Below are positions 1-12,300 of a stretch of 64,000 nucleotides of DNA, in pieces. Each line of letters starts with the position of its first letter. Positions within the stretch are counted from its first letter, which is position 1. A program made the translations under genes and the position numbers. The notes beneath the pieces are model-generated. The model saw nothing but the letters and a program-made list of their open reading frames with translations. It did not search any database and was not told where the DNA came from. The DNA is from Oryzias latipes (Eukaryota > Chordata > Actinopteri > Beloniformes > Adrianichthyidae): positions 13,753,756 through 13,817,755 of the forward strand of contig NC_019880.2 in the NCBI RefSeq assembly GCF_002234675.1. Direction: 5' to 3'.

Positions 1-440
1 GCACATATCATGTAAAGCAAACAACTCAAGGTGCTGTACATAAAAGCAAGCAAACAGGAACACAAAAACACCAATCTCACCAACTCATGTAACAAAATAA
101 TAAAATAAGCCCCTCATAATAAAATACACAAAAACAAACACAAGTAAAAGAGAAATAACTAAAAAAAACTAAAGAAGAGAGAAGCCAGAAGACGCCGTCC
201 GCCCTGACCTTATGTTGGGGGTGTTGGCATCTATGCAGCACAAGCACAACTCATCCCCAGCACCTCCCGCCCCACAGACCCCCAACCCCCGGGTCCAGTG
301 CGCCTGACGTGAGCACACCAGGCCAGGCACATCGGAGGACCCAGAACAACAGATGCCAGAGGACAAGCATGGCCAAAATTCTGGGAGCCCGAACACAAAC
401 GCCCCTGCCAAGGGAGACAAAACACTCGTGAACAGTCTAA
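1..440 (-). repeat. LINE/SINE-like interspersed repeat, 3' part, cut by window edge
   Basis: This block reads on the minus strand. A GC-rich segment (about 185-420) is followed by a T-rich tail ending in a motif of the form CACCTTGAGTTGTTTG near position 30, with ATGATATGTGC at the window edge. That layout is typical of the 3' end of abundant fish retroelements and differs sharply from the AT-rich DNA after position 440. The open frames across 169-425 have no recognisable protein content and are taken as chance. The exact family is not identified. Confidence 0.5.
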
Positions 441-3400
441 AATTTAAAAGTGATAAATAGAAAAGTTAAAATATAAAAACAGCTAAAATATGAAAATGTT
501 AATTGAAATAAGTTAATGCATAAAAAAGTGCATAAAATAGTCTAAAACACCTGAAATACAAATTAGAAGAAGTAAAGATGTAAAAATGGCCAACTTGACT
601 AGAAAGCCGTAAACAAATAAACGTTTGATAAAATATCGTATCAAATATAAGAGTAAAAATTGTAGATCCCACATATGAGATCTAATTCAAAGCTGAATTA
701 ATTAGACACTTCTTTGGTTTCTTTTTAAATATTTGGACAGTGGATGAGGCCCTCATCCCTACCAATGTCTCAAATTGAGTGTCATGAATAGTAGAACACA
801 GAAAACCCAAGAGCAGATCCAGAAAGACTGTCCCACACCATGATACCACCACCATCTTTTGGAATGAAGATTTTTTTTTAAACCAGTAACTTCAAATAAC
901 TTCAGTCCCATCCTTCCAACACCCCCCAAGTATCCAACTCCAAATAAAATAAAATAAATATCAGAATGTGTGTAAGAAAATCATCACAAATTCGAACCAT
1001 TTGTCTCCATAGCATTTAATCTGAATGAATTTGAACTCCAGAGAGAGAATTTAGTAAACTCCTGTAAATCATCTCAACACTTTGTCTTTACAAGTTTTTT
1101 TATGTAGTGGATCTACCGAAAAAAACATCTGCAAATGGTGCCCACCAAAACACCATCATCCACACTTGATCATTCTCCTGCTCACTGAATACAGTTGATT
1201 CCATCAGTACTTGGGACTCTTACAGAAACAAACAATTACTTTTTTTTCTAATCAAAAACTAAAATAGGGATGAAAAACATTGCACACTGCTCAAATATTT
1301 AGTTGGAATATAGACATTAATAATGAGTATGCGTTAAAAAAACCATTCTGTGTGAAGTCCATCATAAAAAGACTCATGGGTTCTGTAAAAACTTGGATTT
1401 TTAAGTTTAAACTAACAGTTTTTAAAGCATTTCTCATAAAACGTTGCTTTTTCTGTCTTCTGCATCCAAAAAGAGACCAAATATGCAATTCATTTTCAGT
1501 AAAAAAACAATAATTGCATGAATCACCCAGAGACAAGTAATGTTTTTCAGAACAAACTCGATCTGTGCTTTCCTCCTTCCTATACACCACACTACAGAAG
1601 CACAGAGGGAATTTTATATTACCAACACTGTGAATTTCATTTTGTAGTCAGACTCTGTTTCTCTTTCTGTTTTTCATTTTTGCCTTTGTTTTTTATTCTC
1701 TTTATTTCTTTCAAATGCTCTCTTAGAAACTGTCTTTTATGTTGCTTTTTTTGTAAAACGAACATTATTCAGTGTAAGGCTTTTAATTTGGCTTTTTTTC
1801 CTGCCAGTTTTTTTGTCCCCACTTAGAAAAAACAACATGAGGGAAAAATTTTGTTTTAACAATTTATGAATTGCAAAAAACAAAACAAAAAAAAACAAGA
1901 AACACAAGGATCTTTCCCATTTTCCTTCTCATTTTTTTTAATTAAACAACTGCATGTAGAAAAAAAGCAGCATGTGTCTAGTGTTTAACGAATGACAGAT
2001 AAAAATGAATTAACAAGAGCCTCTTAATTATTCTTATTCAAGATTTTCTTAGTTATGTTCAGTGTAATCTTTCCTTTTTTTAACCAAAAATAAACAAATA
2101 CAAATAAATAAATACAAAACAAAAAAATATTGGTATTGCATCTACAAAATGTAAAATAACTTAAGAAGAGTCCTCCCTACAACTGGGTTTACGAAAATTC
2201 CTGCGAAGTCCTCAGATCTATGAAATTTGATTGTCAAAAATCTAAATTGTGTTTAATAAACTGTCAAGATCTTAAAATAAAGAGGCAGTCATGATTTTGT
2301 TTTCTTCTATCCATCATCTATCATTCAAACAGTTGATGACCCAGAAAATGTCCCTGGAAGTATCAAATATTCATTAAATCTATCTGTCTGTATGGAAAAA
2401 AAAATCTGGATAAACTTCAAACAGCATGCACATATCTGTAATCTACCAGATGAACTTTGGGATTAAAGATCTGTCAGAAGAGAGACTTATCCACTTTTGC
2501 AAGATAAACACCATAATCCCAATTGTTTGAAATTTCATGGCACAAATTTTAGACTTTAGAAAAGTCGATGAAGCTCTAAAGTGTGAAAAGCATCTGGTGT
2601 CTTACTTATGCAGCACTCAGCCTTTATATGTTTTTATCTCTGTATTATGTTCCAGTTTCTCATGGTTTATTTTTCATTCAGCGTTCATCATCGTTTGTGT
2701 ATCTCTCTTTGGTTCTGATTGCACGACCCGTTCCGCTTTTGTTCGTGAGCTGAATGCGACAAGTGAGGCTTTGACTTTGTCCAGCCTGAAGAAAAAAGAC
2801 TTTTGCATAATTACAGATGAGAAGATAGCATGTAGAAGCTCTTGATGGACAACACAATGCTCAGTGTAAAACAAAAACGTGATTGCCAAGATAAAGAATA
2901 AAAAAATGCAAAAGCTCACACTCAACCCGTTCCTGCCCTCTAGAAAACTTTATACACGTGGGGCGGATGAATAATAAAACCAGTTTGTTTCTGGTAGTCT
3001 CGGCTAGCTTTAGGCGTGGGTGAAGCTTCCTTTTTGTGGTGGGGGGAAAGGACACATGCTGCACTGCACTTTCTCGCAGAGTGAACCTACTTCACCACCT
3101 CATACAGCTCCCATTGATGAGAGCAGCACTTTCGCCCCCGTCTCCCCCAGTGAGCCACATCTCATGCATTAGGGACTGAGACTTGCTTGGAGAGCCACTA
3201 CAACAAAGAAAACATACAAATTTAACAGACTAGACAGTGCAAGCTTTCAGGCACGCATCTTATTTTCCCGGCTAGCTGCTTCATTTATCTGGCACTGAAG
3301 AGAAAGTCATATTAGCTAATCTTATTACTCTATATCTGTGTTTGGGCTCATAATAAGTCCGGGACATTTTGATTCTTTTTTTTGTGATCAAAATTTTCAA

Positions 3401-4834
3401 ACTCATAATCTCTCTGCTAGTTTTTTAATCTTCTCCTCAGAACTACTCAGACCACTCTGTTCTTTTGTCTCCAGAGGCTTTGGACTGTTTTTCTGGATTG
3501 GAAGACAGGTGGAGTGAGATAACTGAACCTGCACCAGACTTGTTCCAAGTCCTGGAGGGGAGCGAAATGCTGCTTTCATTTTTTTCTGACATCCTGACTT
3601 CAGAGAGGAGGCTTTTGTTCCTGCTGCTGGCAGCTAAAGTAACCTTGAGGTGTGACACTGAGTGATGCCAAAAGACAGAAAAGAGACAAGGCAGTCCTCG
3701 CACAAACTTGTGCCTGCAATTGTAAATAGTCAATATATTGCTCTGTGGTTGGTAATGTGCTCTGACAGCCTTCTCCAACCGCACAATATGCACTGAGGAT
3801 CGGTGTCTTCAGCCTTTGTTGTCTGGTGTCTGTGAAATGCTAAGTGTTCCAACTGTCAAAACTGAAAAAACAATTTTAAATACAGAGGCTTATATTATTG
3901 TATTGTATTGCATTTGAAATGCAATTACAAAAGCATGTTTTTTAGAATGGTTTAACATAATCAGCTGCAATCAATCTGATCACAATGACGACGTCCTTTC
4001 ACTGCGCTGTTTGGTCCACACCAGTTTGTTTAACTGGAAAAGTCTGTTTAACTTGGCTGTAAAATGAGGGTCTTGGTTCAGTGACAATGTGGATGAAAAT
4101 GGTAATGGTTTGTCTGATGGACAAAAGAGAGAAATGCAGAATTTCCACAAGCGGTTTCGCCCCCCCCCCTGAATCGCCTTTATTCGACTAATTTGTTTTT
4201 ACACCATTTTATCAGGGCTGGGCTCTTTGCACCGAAGCTAGCAAAACAAACGCCTATCGGTTTATCCTGCTGTTTTCTAACAATGCAGGAGAGCCTATTG
4301 GTCATACTGTTGCGTCTTTGAATCTTCTTGGTGTGGCTGAATACAAGGATGCAACAAGAATCGAGACCACAATGCAGTACACAGATCAAACCACACTGAG
4401 TTGGCAACAAAATAAATGTACCTTAAGCAAAGCACAGCACAGCACAGTGTGAGGTGAAAATGCAGCAACTTCTTATTGGCTTTGGTAATGCTTAAACAAA
4501 CTTTGACCAGGAATAAAAGCACAAAGAAGAAAAAGAAGTTGTTTCCAAGCTCCCTTCTTTCTTTACCAAATTTGTAGCAAACCAGGAAGATCTAATTGTT
4601 GCAGTTCTTCAAGAGACCGCCAGAGGTTGGTGTCATAAAGGAATAATTTTGATCCCAAAAAGGATTTAGTGGGCTCCGAAGATAGATAGATGTTGAGATG
4701 GGAAGAGAAAACTGATCAATGTGCCCGCCCCATTCAGGCTTTCATTTTTTACCTTTGTGTCTGAGGTCAGAGATTATCCATTGAGTGTTTATGTCAGTCA
4801 GTGGTAGTTCCATTAATCATTTGGTAATTATAAA
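441..4834. other. Intergenic AT-rich DNA, no gene seen
   Basis: No exon with splice sites and recognisable protein was found. It contains A/T homopolymer runs, an (AAAT)-type low-complexity patch near 2090-2120, a C-run near 4157, and a short (CAGCA) repeat at about 4431-4446. The open frames here (for example around 1518-1826 and 3443-3793) have random-like composition. Confidence 0.6.
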
Positions 4835-5560
4835 CTAAAATGGGCCTGCACTGAAGGCAGAACTTGTAGCGGTACTCACAGATATAGTAGCCATATGACT
4901 AGTCAAGTCCATCAAAGCTTGAGAAATACCATCAATACGGCGAAACAGATCTAGTTGAGCAGAGGCCATCTGGGTTAAGGTGTCGGCTTGACGATCCAGT
5001 AAGGCTCCCTGCTGAGAGACAGCGAAGCGAAGACCTTCAGGGTCAGCTCGGTCTTGAGTTTGGCCAGTTCGTTTTGTCATGATCAGCTTAGGCAGAGTAG
5101 ACCCAGACGCTGGAACCCGGAAAGAGCACAGGAGAGTAAGATGGAGAATAAGAGGATTTTTTGTTCTGGACGAGGACCAGTGGAGGAGTCTTGATGTGAT
5201 TTCTCTGACGGCCTGATGATTCTGGGGAAGCGGTGGGGACCAATGATGTGGCGTGGATTTGCGTTCGTGGCGTGGAGAGGAACCGGAGCTTGAGTTAAGT
5301 TGTGACTTGGCTTGGAGTTGTGGCGAGGCTTGGAGTTGTGGCGTGGCTGGAGGCTTTGGAGAGCTGATGGTGATCAGACTGCTCGTGATGATGTTGGAAC
5401 CAGGTGGATACTAGTGGGATTATGTCTATAAAGAGGCAACGTAGAGGCAGGTAGATGATGAGGTGAGTTTCCACAGCTGGGTCCAATCAGGAAGGTAGAG
5501 CAGAGAGGGGAAGGTGAGGAGAGACTGCCAGAGGCACCATGACATGCACCATCTTACCAC
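4835..5560 (-). pseudogene. Ty3/gypsy-type retrotransposon gag remnant with leader
   Basis: A minus-strand ORF begins with ATG at 5080 and stops at 4835 (81 aa). Its N-terminal part has the arrangement DPEGLRFAVSQQGALL followed by a helical Q/L-rich stretch, which resembles the start of Gag in fish Ty3/gypsy elements. The protein is far shorter than a full Gag and no zinc knuckle, protease or reverse transcriptase follows, so this is a fragment. Positions 5081-5560 upstream of the ATG have a different base composition from the flanks and are probably the element's leader and part of its LTR; LTR borders were not determined. Confidence 0.5.
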
Positions 5561-6038
5561 ACTGTAAATGCCAACAAATACTTCCAACTTTTTCATTAAT
5601 TTTCACTTATTTGATTGACCATGTGGTAATTTTTTTCTAATTCTAGTGAATTGTGCTTACATCATTTACTTTTTTTTTAGCTGTGGTTTCTTTGATCCAC
5701 TGGATTGTCCAGAAATCTTTTCAAACTGAGAGGAAGTTGCAAGTGAACCAACCAACACCCATGTTCTCAAGTGAAGCAGCATTTGCTCTTTTGGACCTCA
5801 CCATAGTTCAGGTGAGCTTTAACTCATAACCACATCTTTGTACTTACATGTTGCATCTTACTGACTTTACACATGTTACTTTTCATCTTTCATTTTCAAC
5901 TGGTGAAATTTCCATTGCAAAGTACATAAAGAACGCCTCTCCCTTCTCGACACACAAATGCACCTGTGTGTTGTAGAGGTCAAAGGCCTACTTTTTTAAG
6001 TCTATCACACAGTGATTCACTTCTCAAGCTACATTCAC
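5561..6038. other. Intergenic, nothing recognised
   Basis: Short AT-rich spacer between the gag relic and the first inverted-repeat element. No coding exon or known repeat was recognised. Confidence 0.4.
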
Positions 6039-6671
6039 ACCGGGCACATGTTACACATTCAAGAATGCGCCAAACATGGTTTCATGAACTCACATTTAGT
6101 AGGCGGTGTTCACACCAGACAAGCAGGGAGCGGGAGGAGGAGCTTCTTCTTCTTCTTTTTTTGACTGTTTACTAGCGCCTGTCCACCACCATTGGAAGAA
6201 GCTCGGTATTAACTGTCAAAGCAATGCAAATGTCACAAGTCTTTCTCCAGGATTTTTCTTTCAAAGCTCTTTGCCTATAAATATACATCATGGTGTCATA
6301 ATTCCAGCCGGGCACAAACCGCAATTATTAATTTCTACTTTGTGATCATGTTTACCTTTGTCAAGTCTATGTTTTGCAAAAGCCACCACCTACACCTCAC
6401 TACCGAATCCGAGTCGTCCCTGATTGGTCACCGTTCAGCCGTTTCGGGATTTAGCAGTGAATAGTTCAACTGGTTGAACTTGCAGCTTTGATTAATGGAC
6501 GCCCATTTTGTTTGTAGAGCCCGAGAATGGACTTAAGAACTTGCATAGCGGCGCATGAACACAAGAGATCTGGAAGCGGAAGCCCAAAAGAGGGTGAACG
6601 TGCATTTACATAGATTTTTCATTGGAAGTGGCCGCTTAAACGTGAGTCGGCGCGGCCAATGTGAATGTACC
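6039..6671 (-). mobile_element. MITE with TACATTCACAC termini
   Basis: The left end reads TACATTCACACCGGGC and the right end is the inverted partner ending in TGTGAATGTA, giving terminal inverted repeats of at least 10 bp around about 630 bp. The interior carries no transposase. The right half, read in reverse complement, is similar to the neighbouring element at 6784-7250 (shared blocks CTTCCAATGAAAA, TTTTGGGCTTCC and GACCAATCAG), so both belong to one family in opposite orientation. The superfamily is not assigned. Confidence 0.6.
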
Positions 6672-6783
6672 TTAAGAAGTACGACCACATGACGGGCTTA
6701 ACAGATAAACTCCTCCACAAACATTAAATGATGTTTATACCAGAGAACTGTTACATTGGAGTTATAAGCAAAACCGATGTGCT

Positions 6784-7250
6784 GAGTTCACACCGGGCTC
6801 GGAAACGCACGTTCCAGCAACCTCTTCCAATGAAAAGTCTATGTGAAGGCACGCAGTTGCACGTTTTGGGCTTCCACGTTAATAAGTCTTGTTTGTACGC
6901 CCGTTTGCAGGCTCTATGTACAAAACCTGCAGCAACTGAACGCATGCAGAATATTCAAACCAGTAAAAATTTGACCAATCAGAGACTTTGCATTGGTCCT
7001 TATGTATGGGCAGTGTCCTTTTCAAAACAAGGAAGTGCCAACTATTTAAAATGTGATTATGAAGGAGAAATTAATAATAGTTGTTAATACGTCTTTTATT
7101 TATTGGTACAGATGTGTGAAAGAAAAAGCCTGGAGCAAGAGTCACGAGATTTGCACCACTCTGACATTTCAACACTAAGCCTCTTCCAACTGTGAGTGCT
7201 CGTATTGGGTTGCAACAGTCCAGTGTAAATATCAAATGCTAAAAGCATTT
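6784..7250 (+). mobile_element. Second copy of the TTCACACCGGGC MITE family
   Basis: It starts with GAGTTCACACCGGGCTCGG and shares ordered blocks with the reverse complement of 6039-6671. The 3' border is uncertain because no clear inverted terminus was found; the end given is approximate. The 119-aa open frame across 6728-7087 lies inside the element and has no recognisable protein features. Confidence 0.5.
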
Positions 7251-7865
7251 TCAAGAAACCACATTCAGCGAATTCTCAAATGCGCCACACATACCCAATG
7301 TGTACATAACTTCATTCTACAACAGTAAAATAAGTATTCTTGCATAGACAGTCTAACTTCTCGCTGCATTCATATTCTGAGGGGGAAAAAACTCGTCCTT
7401 GCCCGTCACTTTCATGCAGTAGAATGACAGGTATCATTTTAATCAGGATTTCCAGAGGCACACCTGTCAGTCTGGGAGTCTTTATGTTCCTGCTTTTAAA
7501 ACCCAGACAGCAGTTTTAAGAGAAAATCTGGAGACCCCATTCTCATTTACACACAGTGTTATTATTTTTTTTTTTACTTTTTTTTAAAGCCAAAAAAATG
7601 TATAAAATAACATTTTTTTATTGGTTTACACACATAGAAGGACTCCCTTCCAATCTCTTTTAGTAGAGATGCAGTCTGCTCAGGCTGCTCAATGATCGGT
7701 CACAAATGGTAGAATGTCACACTCAAAAATACTGAATGCTTTAAATGAATGCAAAAGTGGTTTGTGGCAGTTTATAGCCTATGTGACGGCAGCTTCTTTA
7801 AACTTTCAATGTATTATCTATTTAATCTCATTTATTTGATCTGATTTTATGAAATATTTATATCA

Positions 7866-7950
7866 CAGACCTGTTTAGGGTGTACCCCAGCTTCACCCAA
7901 CAGTAGCTAGGATAGGCTCCAGCAACCCTGCGACCCCAAAAAAGAATTAG
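7866..7950 (+). repeat. SINE 3' fragment
   Basis: It contains the tail block GGATAGGCTCCAGCAACCCT GCGACCCC, which also occurs at about 62972-62998 in the longer copy of the same family. The tRNA-like head is missing, so this is a truncated or decayed copy. Confidence 0.6.
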
Positions 7951-9349
7951 GTAGGTCTGAAAAGCTTCTTGTGACTCCCCTGCCATCCTGTGCATGGATG
8001 AAACCAGTTCCAACATTTGAAGATTATTCTCAGAAAATAATGATTGAAGCTTTTATTTTAATTTTTTTTAAATGTGACATAAATTATGATTTCTGTCCCG
8101 GTAACTGACTTTTTTCTGTCGTTTTTTGAGGTAAATGTTAAAGTTGCCCTCTCAGAAGGTCATGCTTGAGTCAACACTGCATGACAATGGAAGTTATTAG
8201 AGTAGATAATGGCGTATTTGTACAGCAGAGTAGCCTGGTTTTATTGTGTAATTTGAAGGTTAGATTTTTATTTAAAAGAATAAAAAATATATTAATATAT
8301 ATAGGTTTAACATAAGCAAATCAGTTTTAAACTGATATATTCCTTGACTGCATTAAATACTTTAACATGGAAGGACAATTGTTTTCCAACAAAAATGGCA
8401 TAATTTACATAATTGCAGAAACTGAGTGTGGATTCTGTTCTTACTGTAATGGCTTACCAGCTTACATATCTCCTCTTTTGTTTTGAGAAATTACAACTTC
8501 TGAACATAAGTGTTTCATTATCTGACAGCAAGCGATAAGCAGCTCAGTAATAAATATCCCTAATTATTCTCAGCAGGTGGTGTTTTATATTTCTACTTCA
8601 GATGTTTGCCTTGCTCATTCTTATTTTTCACTGTTTCATTTGTTTCAGCTTTGAAAGACTTTTTTTTTCCAGTTTCAAATCTGTTGAAAACACTGTGACA
8701 AATGGGAGTGAAAGACAATGGCTCAGTTCTCATGCCAAACATATTTATTGAGTAAAAGTACAGTACACTACAGACACTTAAAACCCTCAGGTCCACTGCT
8801 CAGCAGCTTTGAAGCTACCCTCTTGAAGTCTTTTGTCCTAGTATTTTTTTCTTTTTCTCACGTCTCATTGACCAGATTACTGTCTAATTTACGTCTTCCA
8901 TAGATTATGACTCAAAACAGCCTGCTATTATTCAGGAAATTCACTTACAAGGTAAAACAATGCACAGTTTGGATTTGTAGACACAGATAATTCATTCACC
9001 ATGAAGCTAAATAAAGATCAATTTACTGTTGTGTTAAAAGGTAGGTTTTGTTTTTGCTGCTGAGTTCGGTTTTTCCATGAGGATCATGTGTTGAAGAATT
9101 TTTTATTTATTTAACAGTCTTTTTTTTTCTCCTGTATGGTAGAACATTCAGGTGGAAATGATAAAAATAAAAATACCAAGATTCATTCTGGATTAACTTA
9201 GAATCAAAGTTCATCCTTGAAGCGTATTTTCTTCTTCTGTGGTCTGTTTTAGTAGAAAACCCAAGACATACATGTTCATGAGAGGATAACAGATCCACCT
9301 TTCTTTCTTTCTTTCTTTTTCTCCCCCTCCTGAATAACAAGCCCCAGTG
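7951..9349. other. Region downstream of syndig1l, probable 3' UTR plus spacer
   Basis: No coding exon seen. On the minus strand, possible AATAAA poly(A) signals lie near 9107-9115 and 8743-8748, either of which could end the syndig1l transcript about 240 or 600 nt after its stop codon. A TTTC microsatellite sits at about 9297-9326. Confidence 0.4.
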
Positions 9350-12300
9350 CTATACATGTCCAGGCTTGGATAAGTAAGCTACAAGGGCAACAACCACCCC
9401 CACGTACATCCCGGTTCCGATGGTAATGGACAAAGCAGCCAGAAATAGCGCTCTTCTGGAGCTCATCCCTGCTCTGGAGAAATCTCCCTTAGCAATGGCC
9501 TTGCCAGTCTGACGAAACAAAGCAGAAAATAAAATCGCTTGGTGGGTTACTCATCAACAAAGAGTGTATGTGTAGGTGTCGATCCACAGTTAAAAGAGAG
9601 AAAACAAGAAATCCTCTTATGCAAGCCATTAGTTACCATGGCAATTAAACCATTATACCTCTGACAGTGACAAATGTGTTGTTCGGTTGTTTTGGTTTCC
9701 TATCATAAACCAGCTTGGCCTTTATTTATCCCTTAGACGTTTCATTTTCTCTCTGCGAGTAAAATTTGCTTTGTAGTTATCTGGGAAGATTTAGCAGAAC
9801 TTTTTAAATGGGGTGTTAGAGTCTGTGGGATCTAACAGCTCTGTGAGCTTATTTTAGGCACTGCAGCAATACATCATTATGTATCTGAGGCACAGTGCTT
9901 AGATGGACCATGATGTGAATTAAGACCTCAGTGTTTTTCTGTTCACAGATGACTGACAAATGGGCTGAATTTGCAGTCAGTCGTGTAAAGCAAGTGCAAA
10001 GAGGGTCATGGGATGGAAAATGGGCTGCTGTAGCACTTGTCTGAGTGCTTGTGCTCACTGACCTTAGATATATTGCAGTGCAATCAGAATTAATAACAGG
10101 TTTGGGCTCAGTGGGACTTTACCTTGTGAGAATAGCAAAAGGCGACAATGCCCAGCGGCCAGAAGCAGCAGAGCATGGAGAAGATCGCCAGGCCCAAGTA
10201 GTCACGAGGGGGGAGTGTGAGGAAGTTGTCTTCACTCTCACTATCGCTGGAGCTGTCACTCTGGAAGAAACAGTGTTTATAACAAATAATTAGGTTTCTG
10301 AGTGGAAGACGGCCTGCAAAGCTTGTTTACGTGCATATTTTTAGATAAACAAATCTCCATTCCAGATTGAGACAAAAATATGAGCCTTTGATATTGACGT
10401 CTACGATTAAAAAAAAAAAAGGATTGATGTGCACATAATCAGATTTGAGCATCTTCAAAGTGGTGTGGTGCAACAACTCGTGCTCTGTGCCCTTGTTTCC
10501 ACAACCAACCAGGACAGGCTGTGCTCAGCCAGCTAGAGAGGATTTGTTTCCTCTGTCAACACCCATGAACGGCATGACAGATAACGCAGGATTAACAGAT
10601 TGTTCCATCATTGGGAGGTGACAGGAGAAAAAGCAATAAGACAGTGTCATTTATGTACTAAATTGCCTCTGGAGTCTGATAGACCTCCACCATTCTGCCT
10701 CAATAAAATCCACATCCTGCTTTAAAAAAAAAAAAAAAATTCAACAAGCTCTCAATGCTGCACCTTGATGCTTACTCTCAAGGCCACGGGGGCTGAGCAG
10801 GCTAATGAATGATAGATTTGAATGCCATTCAGACAACATGAGCCCATCGAGCCTGCAGCAACAGCAGCAATGTGACTGCGTGCATGACCTTTAAGAGGAG
10901 GTGGCCATACTTCCCTCAACTCTTCAGGAGAACTAAAAACTGTTTGCCCCTACAAATTGCCTCCACAGAGAATGGGTTTCATTTGTTAGTGTTGCTACCT
11001 TCAGGATTGATAAAATGGCATGGGGTTCAAGAAAGCACAAAACAAAAATCAATAAAGACTTTAGTTTGCAGGTGATTAAAGAGCTATCAAAACGAAGGAC
11101 AGAAAGAAAGATGTAGTTGTAGTGTCTTATGTTTCAATTAAATCACTTTATATGATCTAATTTGGTCAGATGGAGCTATAAGGTTATTTCTTGGAAACCT
11201 TGAGTCAAAGGAATGTGCATAAAGGTGGGGCCAGCTTCAGAAGAGAGTATTTTAGTCATAAATTATACTTTTAAATAAGTACACTGCAAAAACTTCATAT
11301 TAAGAGAGTATGTAGACCCTTGTTTTGAGAAAAACATTTTTTACTCAAGGAGTAAAAATGTAGGAAACAAATTATTAACTCAATTGTAAAAGAGGAACAA
11401 TTTTAGAATTAACAGTTTAAATATATATCTATATATATCTAATTTGAAGTCTAAAACACATCCCATTCAACTCATTTTATTAGTTACACTCCAGTTCAGA
11501 GCTGAAGTTATCACAAGGGTCAACACTAGAGGAATGCAACAACAACAAAAAAGAAAAAAACTTCAAATCAACTAATAAAACAAAGAAAAAACTTTTAACA
11601 ACAGAATTACAGTAGTTACAATTTAATATTTTTCCAAGTAATTTATCTAATTTGGTCTTAATTTGAATCATTTTAATAAAGAACAGGGCAGAAAAATATA
11701 TAAAAAATCTTGATCAAATGTTTAAAAATTTCTGGACAAGTATTAAAAAATTGATTTACGTTTTCAATTTATGGAAACAATGGATTTTCACTGATGACTG
11801 GAATAAAAAGTAGTCTTTAAAAAAAGAGAAAACTAAAAGACTAAAACTCATTATAATTAATTAAACATAGTAATTTATGCATCAGAAATGTACCCAAGTA
11901 GACGGTATAAATTTTCAAGAAACTCCAGGAGAACAATTTTTACAAAAATGTAAAAATATTTGAGCTGGTGTAACTTGTTACTACCCACCTCTGCAAAGCT
12001 CCATGCTATCTACTTCCTGAACTCTGTGCACCTCGGCAACAGTGTGTGATCAATCAAAGCAGCAGCTGGTCACAACCGCCTGAGATGACATCATATAAAT
12101 GCTGAGCACAAACAAGAGTAATCTCCTGCTATCTCTGCAGCAAAGCCTCATAACAGACCTGTATGACTGGTGCATTCAGCCTTGCTGACAGGCCTGCAAG
12201 TCTACTGCAGGTGATGCACTCCCGGTCCGGTCTGCCCTTATAACTGATGAAGCCCACTGAGGGACTGAGCCTTTAACAACCCTGTCACAGCTCTCTCCAA

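Noticed and set aside
1518..3793. Several open frames of 66-116 codons on both strands
   Set aside because: Low-complexity or random-like composition, no splice sites in register, no family motif.
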